From Planctomycetes bacterium ADurb.Bin069 (GTDB lineage Bacteria; Planctomycetota; UBA8108; UBA8890; UBA8898), in contig MWEK01000017.1 in the NCBI GenBank assembly GCA_002070955.1, positions 34,176 through 98,175 of the forward strand: a stretch of DNA of 64,000 nucleotides, given 5' to 3'. Under the pieces are notes generated by a model, which was given only the letters and a program-made list of their open reading frames with translations, searched no databases and had not been told where the DNA came from. Numbering within the stretch: position 1 is the stretch's first letter; each line of letters begins with the position of its first letter. Shown piece after piece: positions 57,301-64,000 of this stretch. Made by a program: the position numbers and the translations under genes.

Positions 57301-58543
57301 AGCCGGCGAGGGCGTTCTTGTCGTCAGGGCTGTCGAACCACTCACACTCGATTCCCAGGACATTCAACCTGTCGACGCAGATCCGGGCCTGCGCATCGGC
57401 CATGCCTTTGTCCATCCAGCCGACGTCGCCGGTGTAGATCGCCACCTGGCCCCGCTCGGCGGGAACGTTCTCCAAGACCTCCACGTTCAGGTCCGTCCCC
57501 GTCAGGCCCACCACGGTCGCCGCCAGCGTGACCAGCTTCGGCGCCGTGTCCTTGTAGTAGAACTGCGCGGACACGCCGCCCGCGGGAATGGTCACCGAGG
57601 TCACTGTCCCGTTGAAGGCGCCCTTTCGCTGGGTGTCGAAAGCCCCGGTGGCCGAGTCCTTCTCCAGGTGCACCGTCACCGCCTGCGCCATCGGCGTCGG
57701 CACTCCGTTCTCGTCCACCAAGGTGAGCCTATACCTGACGGGCGTGCCCGCCACGGTGGTCGTGGGGCCGGAAAGCACCACGGATTCCGTCCCCCGCTGC
57801 ATGAGGTACGTGATCATCTCCGCCGCCACCGCGCCCCTGGGGAGGTTAGGATCAGCCGACGTCTGATAGGCGATGGCCAGGCGCCCGCGATTGCCGTCGC
57901 GCACGATGATAGGATCGGCCCGCGTGCCGTCCCCGTTCCGCGCCAAGGCCACCTCCACGTACCAATCCCCGGCCAGCTCGGGGATGTGGAACGGGCGGAG
58001 GGTGTCGGCGGCGATCAGGCTCGGCGCGATCGCCGCTCCCTCGGGCGTCACGGCCACGGGCACGGGCTGATCGTTATCCGGCCACATGGCGATGCCGGGG
58101 ACGTCCATGATGTAGCCCAGCGCCACATCCCCGTTGGAACCGGGTTGCGTGACGTAGAAAATGTAGTCCGCGTGGTTGAGGATCATGTTCCCGTCGGTCG
58201 ACTCGATGAAGAGCTCCGCGATGGACCCGTCCGGCTGGGCGTTCTCCGGAGCGTAGATAGTCGACGGAACGTGTCCGTACAGGATGAGCACATCGAGTTT
58301 CCCGTCGTTCGTCCTATCCTCCACCCACTCGGCCACCGCATCCTTGTCGTTGCCGCTGGCGAACCACGTGCAGGTGATCCCCGCATCCCCGAGCATGTCC
58401 ACACAGATCTGAGCCTGCCTGTCGGCGCTCGTTTTGTCGATCCACCCCACGTTGCCGGTGTAGATCGCCACCTCCCCGGCCCATGCCGCAACGGCGAACA
58501 CGGCGAGAAGCAACCCACTCGCAGCCCCACGTATCATGCTCAT
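54347..58543 (-). CDS. Giant secreted protein with four tandem VAIYTG units and dockerin
   Basis: This is a 1398-residue protein with a signal peptide (cleaved near residue 23). Four units start with VAIYTG at residues 25, 367, 713 and 1057. Each has a ~230-residue alpha/beta domain with the conserved run LDVLILYGxxPxTIY, then IAELFIESTDG, NHADYMFY, TRADPxIVRDGNRGRL and AVAAEII. Units 1-3 add a ~100-residue Ig-like domain of invasin or Big type (TATSSAxGxFD and TVTSVTIPAG motifs). Unit 4 lacks this. A dockerin (DANVNIADAV, DTNDDNALNIADAV) and an unusual 60-residue tail end the protein. The alpha/beta domain resembles a Rossmann or GATase/ThuA-like fold but I recognised no catalytic residues. 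The paralogue is at 58728-62192. Confidence 0.85.
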   Translation of the reverse strand: MSMIRGAASGLLLAVFAVAAWAGEVAIYTGNVGWIDKTSADRQAQICVDMLGDAGITCTWFASGNDKDAVAEWVEDRTNDGKLDVLILYGHVPSTIYAPENAQPDGSIAELFIESTDGNMILNHADYIFYVTQPGSNGDVALGYIMDVPGIAMWPDNDQPVPVAVTPEGAAIAPSLIAADTLRPFHIPELAGDWYVEVALARNGDGTRADPIIVRDGNRGRLAIAYQTSADPNLPRGAVAAEMITYLMQRGTESVVLSGPTTTVAGTPVRYRLTLVDENGVPTPMAQAVTVHLEKDSATGAFDTQRKGAFNGTVTSVTIPAGGVSAQFYYKDTAPKLVTLAATVVGLTGTDLNVEVLENVPAERGQVAIYTGDVGWMDKGMADAQARICVDRLNVLGIECEWFDSPDDKNALAGWITERTGNAKLDVLILYGYLPETIYAPGNTEPDGSIAELFIESTDGDTIINHGDYMFYISSPNNGDAALRNIMDLPGINMWNDWRVAVTPDGANIAPSLADYQGAALFLSTARPLHVDLLANDWFVEAALAEDVSGTRAEPVIVRDGNRGRLVPIFQYPNRPDPKGAVAAEVIAGLYGISLGTPVQLGLVGKTTVYQERPLRLVVRVQNEIGSPAPVTAAKVISLATSSALGRFDVLRDGNYNGTVTSVTVAAGESAAVFYYKDPTSGTPTLTASAAGLAAGSVKLNVIPRSFAAGGDVAIYTGGTHWIDKAVADVEAQMCRDSLASAGIAVTWFRNAADEAALAEWVSDKTGDGKLDVLVLYGRLPNSLYPPGNTQPDGSVAERFIESADGDAIMNHADWMFYMSSMDGADNGPAALQNLMDIPGINMGPDNTPMTVTAEGRAIAKHLVNHLSDRPLHLDELAGDWIVEAALAENVDGTRADPVVVRDGSRGRLIPVFQSANQPDPMGAVGAEIIAWLMQKELGGPTELGLAGDKPEVLEGWPMQVTVRIQGAGGIPFAAETAMVVNLAKSSATGVFDLARNGSFDGTVTSVTIPAGSESAVFYFKDPNPGLVTVTASTAGLANGTLPVRVLADAKVRKGEVAIYTGQVSWIGKDSADMEAGVCRNALEDAEITCTLFANAADTAALAEWVHDRTNNGKLDVLILYGYFPDALYPAGNAEPDGSVAELFIESTDGDVIMNHADYMFYVSTPNNDVGGLQNMMDLPAITMWGQDTPVEVTAEGTAIAPSLSDFVTDRPLPLDALGGAWFAEAVLAQGESGTRADPVIVRDGNRGRLIPVYQTMSRPDPKGAVAAEIIMWLMDKTSGGEPSTDIYVWMGNVNGDANVNIADAVALLQYLFAGGKPPICAKAADTNDDNALNIADAVKILGYLFSGQPMLAPDGSTITAANNVCRGYAADGVDAKGIPYFPAQVSGLPACATQCKP
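57440..58543. repeat. Unit 1 of the giant repeat gene, duplicated at 61078-62192
   Basis: The first unit of this gene is close to identical at DNA level to unit 1 of the paralogue. Runs of more than 100 bases near 57,590-57,860 match 61,230-61,500 with only scattered changes. This shows a recent duplication or gene conversion. Confidence 0.8.
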
Positions 58544-58606
58544 AACGACACCTCACCTTTTGAACAACCGTAAGACCTAAGCCTTACCTATCCACATCCT
58601 CTCTTG

Positions 58607-58634
58607 ATGGTACCGTCGCCACGGTGAAATACAA
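58607..58634 (-). promoter_or_regulatory. Promoter of the four-unit gene (shared type)
   Basis: Minus strand TTGTAT (58634-58629), a 16-base spacer TTCACCGTGGCGACGG and TACCAT (58612-58607). The same boxes and a nearly identical spacer stand before the paralogue, so the element is conserved beyond the coding DNA. The leader is about 57 bases. Confidence 0.65.
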
Positions 58635-58668
58635 GTTCTTTCTAGGTGCCGCTCCTGCCGTCAACGAC

Positions 58669-58706
58669 AAAAAAAGGGCCTGTCGTTCTCTGAACGACAG
58701 GCCCTT
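58669..58706 (-). terminator. Intrinsic terminator of the three-unit gene
   Basis: A 15-bp stem (AAGGGCCTGTCGTTC with GAACGACAGGCCCTT) and a 3-base loop are followed on the minus strand by seven U residues (58675-58669). It lies 21 bases past the stop at 58728 and is the clearest intrinsic terminator in the window. Confidence 0.9.
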
Positions 58707-58727
58707 CCAAGGGGCGTGCGCAAGGTA

Positions 58728-61700
58728 TTACGGCTGCGGCGGCCAACCGCAGGGCGCGAAGGCCTCGCACCCCAGCGGATCCTTCTCCGTCGTCGGATCG
58801 ACGCCGCACTCCCCGAAGGGAGGCGGCAGCGGCCCGGACTGCGCAAAGAGATGCCCCAAGACCTTCACCGCATCGGCAATATCGAGCTTGCCGTCGTCGT
58901 TCCCGTCGGCCGCATCCTGGCAGGTCAGCGTCCCGCCTGTGAAGAGGTAGCTGAGCACCTTGATCGCGTCGGCAATGTCGATCTTGCCGTCGGCGTTGGC
59001 GTCACCGCGCTTGAAGACCGGGTCGGACGGCCCGACCTCGGTGACGGTCACCGTCAGCGTTCCGCCCTCCAGGTCCGGCACGGACGCGGTCAGGGTGACG
59101 ACCCCCGGGAACGGTTCCACGTAGTAGAACGTCACGGACACGCCGCCCGCGGGAATGGTCACCGACGTCACGGAACCGTCGAACGCGCCTCCCAAGCTCG
59201 TGTCGAAGGCGCCGACCGCGGAACTGGTGGCCAGGGTCACCGTCACGGCGCTCTCGGCGGCGACGGGGGCTCCCTTCCCGTCCAGCAGGGTGGCCGTGAG
59301 CTCGAGGGGCGTTTCCGCCGCCACCGTCCCCGCGCCGGTCAGCCCCACCCGGGTCGCGCGCCCCAGTTCCTTCTGCATGAGCCAGGCGATGATCTCGGCC
59401 GCCACCATGCCCTTCGGGTCGTCCTGGTTGTTCGTCTGGTACGCGGTGATCAAACGCCCGCGGGAGCCGTCCCTGACAATGCAGGGATCGACGCGCGTGC
59501 CGGTCGCGTCCTCCGCGAGGGCCGCCTCCACGATCCAGTTTCCTCTGAGCTCATCGACATGAAACGGGCGATCACTATCGTAGTTGGCGAGGTGCTTGGC
59601 GATGGCGCGCCCCTCGGCCGTCACGGTCATGGGGGTGTTGTCGGGCCCCATGGTGATGGTCGGGATATCCATCATGTTCTGGAGCCCGCCCGACGCGTTG
59701 TCCACCGCGTCCGTGCTCGACTTGTAGAACATCCAGTCCCCGTGGTTCATGATCGCATCGCCGTCGGTCGTCTCGATGAAAGATTCGGCGATGGAGCCGT
59801 TCGGCCGCGTGTTGCCGGGGGGATAAATGCTGTTCGGAAGGCGGCCGTAGAGGACAAGGACGTCCAGCCGGTTGTTGGCCGTCATGTCGTCCACCCACTC
59901 CGCAAGCGCGGCCTCATCGCCGGCGTTGGCGAACCACGTGGTGGGAATTCCCGCCGCGTTCAGAATGCCTTGGCAGATCGCCGCCTGCTCATCGGCTTTG
60001 GCTTTTTCAATCCAGCCCACCGCGCCGGTGTAGATCGCCACCTCTCCCGGCGTGGCGAAGGAACGCGCCACGATATTCACCTGCAGCGACGCGCCGGCGA
60101 GCCCCGCGCTCGAAACGGCCACGGTGGGCGAACCCAGCGCCGTGTCCTTGTAATAGAACACCGCGGATGAACTGCCGGCGGGAATGGTGACCGAGGTGAC
60201 CGTGCCGTCGTAGCTTCCGTCCCGCGCTAGATCGAACCTGCCCGAAGCCGAGTTCGTCGTCAGACTCACCGTCGTGTCCGTGCTCTTGACGCTGGGAGAA
60301 CCCATGAAATCTTCCAACCGGACGTCAAGCCTCAGCGGCCGCCCCTGGATGATCTTCGTCACGCCCGAAAGCCCGAGACTGGCCGGGTCTCCCAGGTCAA
60401 TGCCGTTGATCCAGGCAATGACCTCAGCCGCCACCGCGCCCTTGGGGTCGGGGCGGCCGGGGTACTGGAAGATGGGGGCCAGGCGCCCGCGGTTGCCGTC
60501 CCTGACAATGATGGGATCCGCCCGGGTGCCGGTCACATCCTCGGCCAGCGCCGCCTCGACGAACCAGTCGTTCGCCAAGAGATCCACATGGAAGGGGCGC
60601 CCGGTCCAGAAGAAGCGTTCAGTGCCCTGGTACTGAGCGAGGCTGGGGGAGATGCTCTTGCCGTCCGGCGTCACGGCCACGCGCCAATCATCCCACATGT
60701 GGAGGCCGGGGATATCCATCATGTTAGCGAGGGCCGCGTCGCCGTTGCAGCAAGGATCCGTGACGTAGAACATGTAGTCGCCGTGGTTGATGATCGTGTC
60801 GCCGTCCGTCGATTCGATGAAGAGCTCGGCGATGGAGCCGTCCGGCTGCGCGTTGCCGGCGGCGTAGATGGTCTGCGGGAAGAAACCGTACAGAACGAGG
60901 ACATCCCGCTTGCCGTTATCCGTCTTCGCGGCCACCCACGCGGCAAGGTCCGCCTTCTCGGCGGGGGTCGCGAACAGCCTGTGCGAGATCCCCAGCAAAT
61001 CGAGTTTCCCCATGCAGATCTGGGCCTGCGCATCGGCCATGCCTTTGTCCATCCAGCCGACCTCGCCGGTGTAAAGCGCCACCTCGCCCCGCTGGGTGGC
61101 AACGTTCTCCAAGACCTCCAAGTACAGGTCCTCCGACGACAGGCCCTCCGCGGTGGCCGCCAGCGTGACCAGCTTCGGCGCCGTGTCCTTGTAGTAGAAC
61201 TGCGCGGACACGCTGCCCGCGGGAATGGTCACCGAGGTCACCGCCCCGTTGAAGGCGCCTTTTCGCTCGGTGTCGAAGGCCCCGGTGGCCGAGTCCTTCT
61301 CCAGGTGCACCGTCACCGCCTGCGCCATCGGCGTCGGCACTCCGTTCTCGTCCACCAGAGTGAGCCTGTATCTGACGGGCGTGCCCGCCACGGTGGTCGT
61401 GGGGCCGGAAAGCGCCACGGAGCTCGTCCCCCGCTGCATGAGGTACGTGATCATCTCCGCCGCCACCGCGCCCCTGGGGAGGTTCGGATCAGACGGCGTC
61501 TGATAGACGATGGCCAGGCGCCCGCGATTGCCATCGCGCACGATGATAGGATCGGCCCGCGTGCCGCCTCCGTTCTGGGCCAAGGAAACCTCCACGTACC
61601 AATCCCCGCCCAGCTCGGGGATGTGGAACGGGCGGGGGCAGTCAATCTCGACCAGGCTCGGCGCGATCGCCATCCCCTGGGGTGTCATGGTCATGTGCAC

Positions 61701-62192
61701 CCATACTTCCTGCCCTTGTTCATTATAATTCGGCCACATGCCGATGCCGGGGATGTCCATGATGTTGACCAACCCCGCATCGTTGTTATTGGGATCCGAG
61801 ACGAAGAACATGTAGTCCGCGTGGTTGAGGATCATGTTCCCGTCGGTCGACTCGATGAAGAGCTCCGCGATGGACCCGTTCGGCTGGGCGTTCCCCGGAG
61901 GGTAGATAGTCACCGGAACGAACCCGTACAGGATGAGCACGTCGAGTTCCCCGTTGTTCGTCTTGTCCTCCACCCATTCGGCGACCGCATCCTGGTCGCT
62001 GCTGTTGGCGAACCACGTGCAGGTGATCCCCGCATCCCCGAGCATATCCACGCAGATCTGAGCCTGCCTGTCGGCGCTCCCTTTATCGATCCACGCCGTG
62101 TGGCCGGTGTAGATCGCCACCTCCCCGGCCTGCGCCGCAACCGCGAGCGCGCCGAGAAGCAACACCCCTAGCACTCCGATTTTCTGGTTCAT
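58728..62192 (-). CDS. Giant secreted protein with three tandem VAIYTG units and dockerin
   Basis: This 1154-residue paralogue of the gene at 54347-58543 has a signal peptide (QAG at about residue 23). Its units start at residues 25, 371 and 718, each with the alpha/beta domain (LDVLILYGFVP, IAELFIESTDG, NHADYMFF, DPIIVRDGNRGRL) and a following Ig-like domain (VHLEKDSATGAFD, VTSVTIPAG). A canonical dockerin pair begins near residue 1055 (DANADGKIDIADAI, DGNDDGKLDIADAV) with the ..DPxTEKDPLGCEAFAPC.. tail. Units 1-3 pair one to one with those of the neighbour, which has one more unit and a different tail. The start has AGAGAGGTG upstream. Function unknown. Confidence 0.85.
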   Translation of the reverse strand: MNQKIGVLGVLLLGALAVAAQAGEVAIYTGHTAWIDKGSADRQAQICVDMLGDAGITCTWFANSSDQDAVAEWVEDKTNNGELDVLILYGFVPVTIYPPGNAQPNGSIAELFIESTDGNMILNHADYMFFVSDPNNNDAGLVNIMDIPGIGMWPNYNEQGQEVWVHMTMTPQGMAIAPSLVEIDCPRPFHIPELGGDWYVEVSLAQNGGGTRADPIIVRDGNRGRLAIVYQTPSDPNLPRGAVAAEMITYLMQRGTSSVALSGPTTTVAGTPVRYRLTLVDENGVPTPMAQAVTVHLEKDSATGAFDTERKGAFNGAVTSVTIPAGSVSAQFYYKDTAPKLVTLAATAEGLSSEDLYLEVLENVATQRGEVALYTGEVGWMDKGMADAQAQICMGKLDLLGISHRLFATPAEKADLAAWVAAKTDNGKRDVLVLYGFFPQTIYAAGNAQPDGSIAELFIESTDGDTIINHGDYMFYVTDPCCNGDAALANMMDIPGLHMWDDWRVAVTPDGKSISPSLAQYQGTERFFWTGRPFHVDLLANDWFVEAALAEDVTGTRADPIIVRDGNRGRLAPIFQYPGRPDPKGAVAAEVIAWINGIDLGDPASLGLSGVTKIIQGRPLRLDVRLEDFMGSPSVKSTDTTVSLTTNSASGRFDLARDGSYDGTVTSVTIPAGSSSAVFYYKDTALGSPTVAVSSAGLAGASLQVNIVARSFATPGEVAIYTGAVGWIEKAKADEQAAICQGILNAAGIPTTWFANAGDEAALAEWVDDMTANNRLDVLVLYGRLPNSIYPPGNTRPNGSIAESFIETTDGDAIMNHGDWMFYKSSTDAVDNASGGLQNMMDIPTITMGPDNTPMTVTAEGRAIAKHLANYDSDRPFHVDELRGNWIVEAALAEDATGTRVDPCIVRDGSRGRLITAYQTNNQDDPKGMVAAEIIAWLMQKELGRATRVGLTGAGTVAAETPLELTATLLDGKGAPVAAESAVTVTLATSSAVGAFDTSLGGAFDGSVTSVTIPAGGVSVTFYYVEPFPGVVTLTASVPDLEGGTLTVTVTEVGPSDPVFKRGDANADGKIDIADAIKVLSYLFTGGTLTCQDAADGNDDGKLDIADAVKVLGHLFAQSGPLPPPFGECGVDPTTEKDPLGCEAFAPCGWPPQP
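61078..62192. repeat. Unit 1 of the three-unit gene, duplicated at 57440-58543
   Basis: Counterpart of the duplicated unit described for the four-unit gene. Units 2 and 3 also match their neighbours, for example near 60,560-60,590 and 56,930-56,960, but less closely. Confidence 0.8.
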
Positions 62193-62542
62193 GAAGCACC
62201 TCTCTTTTTCAACGACCAGCGAATCTAAACCGAAAACCCATGCGCATTCTACACTTATCTATTTATGGTACCGCCACCACCGTGAAATGCAAGCTCGCTT
62301 TCGACTCCGCCCCTTTCAAAAGTGAAACCCGCCCTGCCGCCGCCTTTCTTGTCCGTGCGGGTTTTCGTCCCAAAGCCCAAGGATATGGACGAAGCCGTTG
62401 CAGTACGCACCCGGCTCCTCGCGCAACCGCCTCCCTCCCCCTCCGGCGGCGCGCCCGGCTTCTCGCGGGCGGCGCCGCTCGCGGCCGGCGAAGACGGGCC
62501 CGGAACTTTTCTCCCCTGCCGCGGTCTGATAGAGTGAAGACC
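62193..62542. other. Intergenic region before the ECF sigma gene
   Basis: These 350 bases contain the promoter of the three-unit gene (62265-62292) on the minus strand and no convincing further gene. A frame open from 62240 on the plus strand runs into the sigma gene but its upstream part looks non-coding. A possible sigma promoter (TTTTCT at 62505, GATAGA at 62528) is weak. Confidence 0.5.
62265..62292 (-). promoter_or_regulatory. Promoter of the three-unit gene (shared type)
   Basis: Minus strand TTGCAT (62292-62287), 16-base spacer TTCACGGTGGTGGCGG and TACCAT (62270-62265), with a leader of about 65 bases. It is nearly identical to the element at 58607-58634. Confidence 0.65.
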
Positions 62543-63124
62543 GTGAACCCGCCGGCAGAAGCGTGTTTTAGTGACGAGGAACTGGTCGTACGCGCCGCTC
62601 GTGGCGATCGGGAGGCGTACGGGCTGCTCGTCCGGCGGCACGGCGGCCGCATCGTGAAAACATTGTACTACCGCGTGGGCGACCGCGACGAGGCCGAAGA
62701 TCTGGCGCAGGAGGTGTTCGTGAGAGCCTACCGCGGCATCGGCGATTTCGAGGGCCGGGCAAGCTTCGGCACCTGGCTCTATCGAATCGTCCACAACGTG
62801 GCCGCGAGCCACTTCGCCGCGCGCGGCGCAAGGAAACGCGCCGGCGGGCGCGTGCCCCTCGACGCGTGCGCCGAGGCCGCCGCCGCGCCGGCGCGCAACG
62901 CCGACCCTCAAGCCGCCGCCATGGGCAGAGAGCTGCAAGACGCCGTCGAGCGAAGCATCCGCGACCTGGAGCCTGACACGCGCGAGTACGTGGTCCTCAG
63001 GGACATCGAAGGAAAAACGTACGAGGAGATCGCGGCGATCGTCGGCATGCCCCTGGGCACCGTCAAGAGCCGGATTCACCGGGCGAGGCTTCTCATCCGC
63101 AGGAGCCTGGAGAACTACCTATGA
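62543..63124 (+). CDS. ECF-type RNA polymerase sigma factor
   Basis: This 193-residue sigma factor of the RpoE/ECF group has region 2 (AYGLLVRRHGGRIVKTLYYRVGD, DLAQEVFVRAYRGI and FGTWLYRIVHNVA) and region 4 (LEPDTREYVVLRDIEGKTYEEIAAIVGMPLGTVKSRIHRARLLI). Regions 1 and 3 are absent. It should direct transcription of a stress or envelope regulon. Its stop overlaps the start of an anti-sigma gene (ATGA), the classic cognate pair. The GTG at 62543 is used; a GTG at 62534 is also possible. Confidence 0.88.
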   Translation: MNPPAEACFSDEELVVRAARGDREAYGLLVRRHGGRIVKTLYYRVGDRDEAEDLAQEVFVRAYRGIGDFEGRASFGTWLYRIVHNVAASHFAARGARKRAGGRVPLDACAEAAAAPARNADPQAAAMGRELQDAVERSIRDLEPDTREYVVLRDIEGKTYEEIAAIVGMPLGTVKSRIHRARLLIRRSLENYL

Positions 63125-64000
63125 GGCCGTGCGGCGACTTCGACCTTCGCGCCTATCTTGACGGCGAGATCGCCGGCGGGGACCGGGCCGCCTTCGAAGC
63201 CCATTTAGCCGCCTGCGAGCGCTGCCGGCAGGACGCCGCGGATCTGGCCAGGGTTCTCGCGCTCTTGCGCGCGGCGCCCGACATCCCCCCGCGGCCGGAT
63301 TTCACGGCGCGCGTCATGGACGCCATCGAAGCGCGGTCGGCCGTTTCCGCCCGCCGGCGGCTTCCAGCGCGGCGCTACGCCCTGGCCGCTTCGTTCCTCC
63401 TCGTCTGCGCCCTGGCCGCGGGCGTGTACTTGGCAACGCGCGGCGGAGAACCCGCGGCCGAGGTCGCGTTGCAATTCGAGCCCGCCGCCCCGCCGCCGCC
63501 CGCCCAGACGTACGCGGCCCCGACGGCGCCGGCGCTCGGATTCGGCCTCGGCGGCGGCCGCGCGGAACCGGCCGCGGAAGAAACCGCCGGCAGTTTCGCC
63601 GTGGAAGCGGAGGCCGCCCTGGACGCCGCCGTGAAGGACGGCGCCATCCTCACGGAGAAGTCGGCGGCAGGCGCGCCCCTTACCTCCGAGAGCCTTTCGG
63701 AACCGCCGCCTTCCGCCCTCTGGGTCGTGCTGCCCGAAACCGGCGAGACGTGGTCGAAACTCGCCGAGCTGGGCGTCGCGCGCGCGGTGTCCGAGGCCCG
63801 CGCGACCGATCTGAACGGCGAGCAAGCCGCGGCCCTCGCCCTTCTTGCGGGCCGAGGACGTTGGGGCGTCGAGACCGAGCCCGCCGCCGCCCGGCGGCTC
63901 GCCCGCTTCCGGAGTCAAGCGCTCGGCGAGAAGGCCGAGACACGGGCCGCGCCCGCCGCCGCCGCGCCCGCCGCCCCTGCTGCGCCCGCCGCTGCTGCTG
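63121..64000 (+). CDS. Zinc-finger anti-sigma factor, cut by window end
   Basis: At least 293 residues are visible and the frame runs off the right edge. The N-terminus has the anti-sigma zinc motif HLAACERC (about residues 28-35) after a DFDLRAYLDGEI helix. A single membrane span (YALAASFLLVCALAAGVYLA) follows near residues 88-107 and then a long periplasmic part rich in alanine, proline and glutamate. In the last visible stretch alanine and proline tracts dominate. It should hold the ECF sigma factor at the membrane until a periplasmic signal releases it. Confidence 0.8.
   Translation, partial: MRPCGDFDLRAYLDGEIAGGDRAAFEAHLAACERCRQDAADLARVLALLRAAPDIPPRPDFTARVMDAIEARSAVSARRRLPARRYALAASFLLVCALAAGVYLATRGGEPAAEVALQFEPAAPPPPAQTYAAPTAPALGFGLGGGRAEPAAEETAGSFAVEAEAALDAAVKDGAILTEKSAAGAPLTSESLSEPPPSALWVVLPETGETWSKLAELGVARAVSEARATDLNGEQAAALALLAGRGRWGVETEPAAARRLARFRSQALGEKAETRAAPAAAAPAAPAAPAAAA

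Noticed and set aside
54347..62192. Insertion sequence or composite transposon around the duplicated giant genes
   Set aside because: No transposase, terminal inverted repeats or target duplications were seen; simple tandem gene duplication explains the pattern.
62240..62542. A longer N-terminus for the ECF sigma factor
   Set aside because: The upstream frame overlaps the promoter of the divergent gene and its composition does not look like protein; sigma region 2 begins near the GTG at 62543.

Overview
The window is high-GC bacterial chromosome, roughly two thirds G+C by eye. The likely source is the Planctomycetota or a nearby PVC-type or Hydrogenedentota lineage. The grounds are seven secreted proteins ending in paired dockerin-type calcium loops of the form RGDANADGKIDIADAV, a CotH/LTD protein, Tat-exported Gfo/Idh/MocA-type proteins, several AP-endonuclease-fold sugar isomerases, and a lone dnaA. 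This is inference from protein style; no rRNA is present to fix the taxonomy.

Layout. 1-18.6 kb is a secretome region: the end of a CotH-like protein, a three-LamG dockerin protein, a very large GH2-glutaminase fusion, a frameshifted second LamG dockerin gene, an M16 peptidase pair, and a carboxypeptidase-regulatory-domain dockerin protein. 18.6-19.1 kb is a non-coding, lower-GC stretch. 19.1-33.8 kb mixes sugar metabolism (three TIM-barrel isomerases, a Tat-exported oxidoreductase, an esterase), a divergent UvrA-family ATPase, another dockerin protein, a U32 peptidase and EttA. 33.9-40.4 kb holds GlpD, a glycine-repeat protein overlapping a GHMP kinase, dnaA, a DUF151 bifunctional nuclease, two adjacent tRNA-Ser genes and a COG4900-type metallopeptidase. 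40.5-54.2 kb holds a parallel beta-helix protein, an M50 protease, a three-gene ABC exporter operon with a 14-codon leader, a Tat-exported sugar-isomerase-like protein, a cyclophilin-like protein, a membrane spermidine-synthase/TPR fusion, an MFS sugar porter and a B3/B4-domain protein. 54.3-62.2 kb is two very large duplicated genes built from tandem ~345-residue units. 62.5-64 kb is an ECF sigma factor with its anti-sigma factor, cut by the window end.

How the genes fit together. The secreted enzymes, lectin-like proteins and beta-helix protein, with the sugar porter, Tat oxidoreductases and isomerases, look like a carbohydrate scavenging set. The shared C-terminal dockerin suggests common display or anchoring, but no cohesin is visible here.

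Many promoters can be read directly as TTGnnn-N16-18-TAnnnT, with TACCAT and TAGAAT recurring as -10 boxes; several lie so close to the start codon that the mRNA should be nearly leaderless. The most unusual feature is the duplicated pair at 54.3-62.2 kb, which also share a promoter and correspond unit for unit. I did not recognise their repeated domain.
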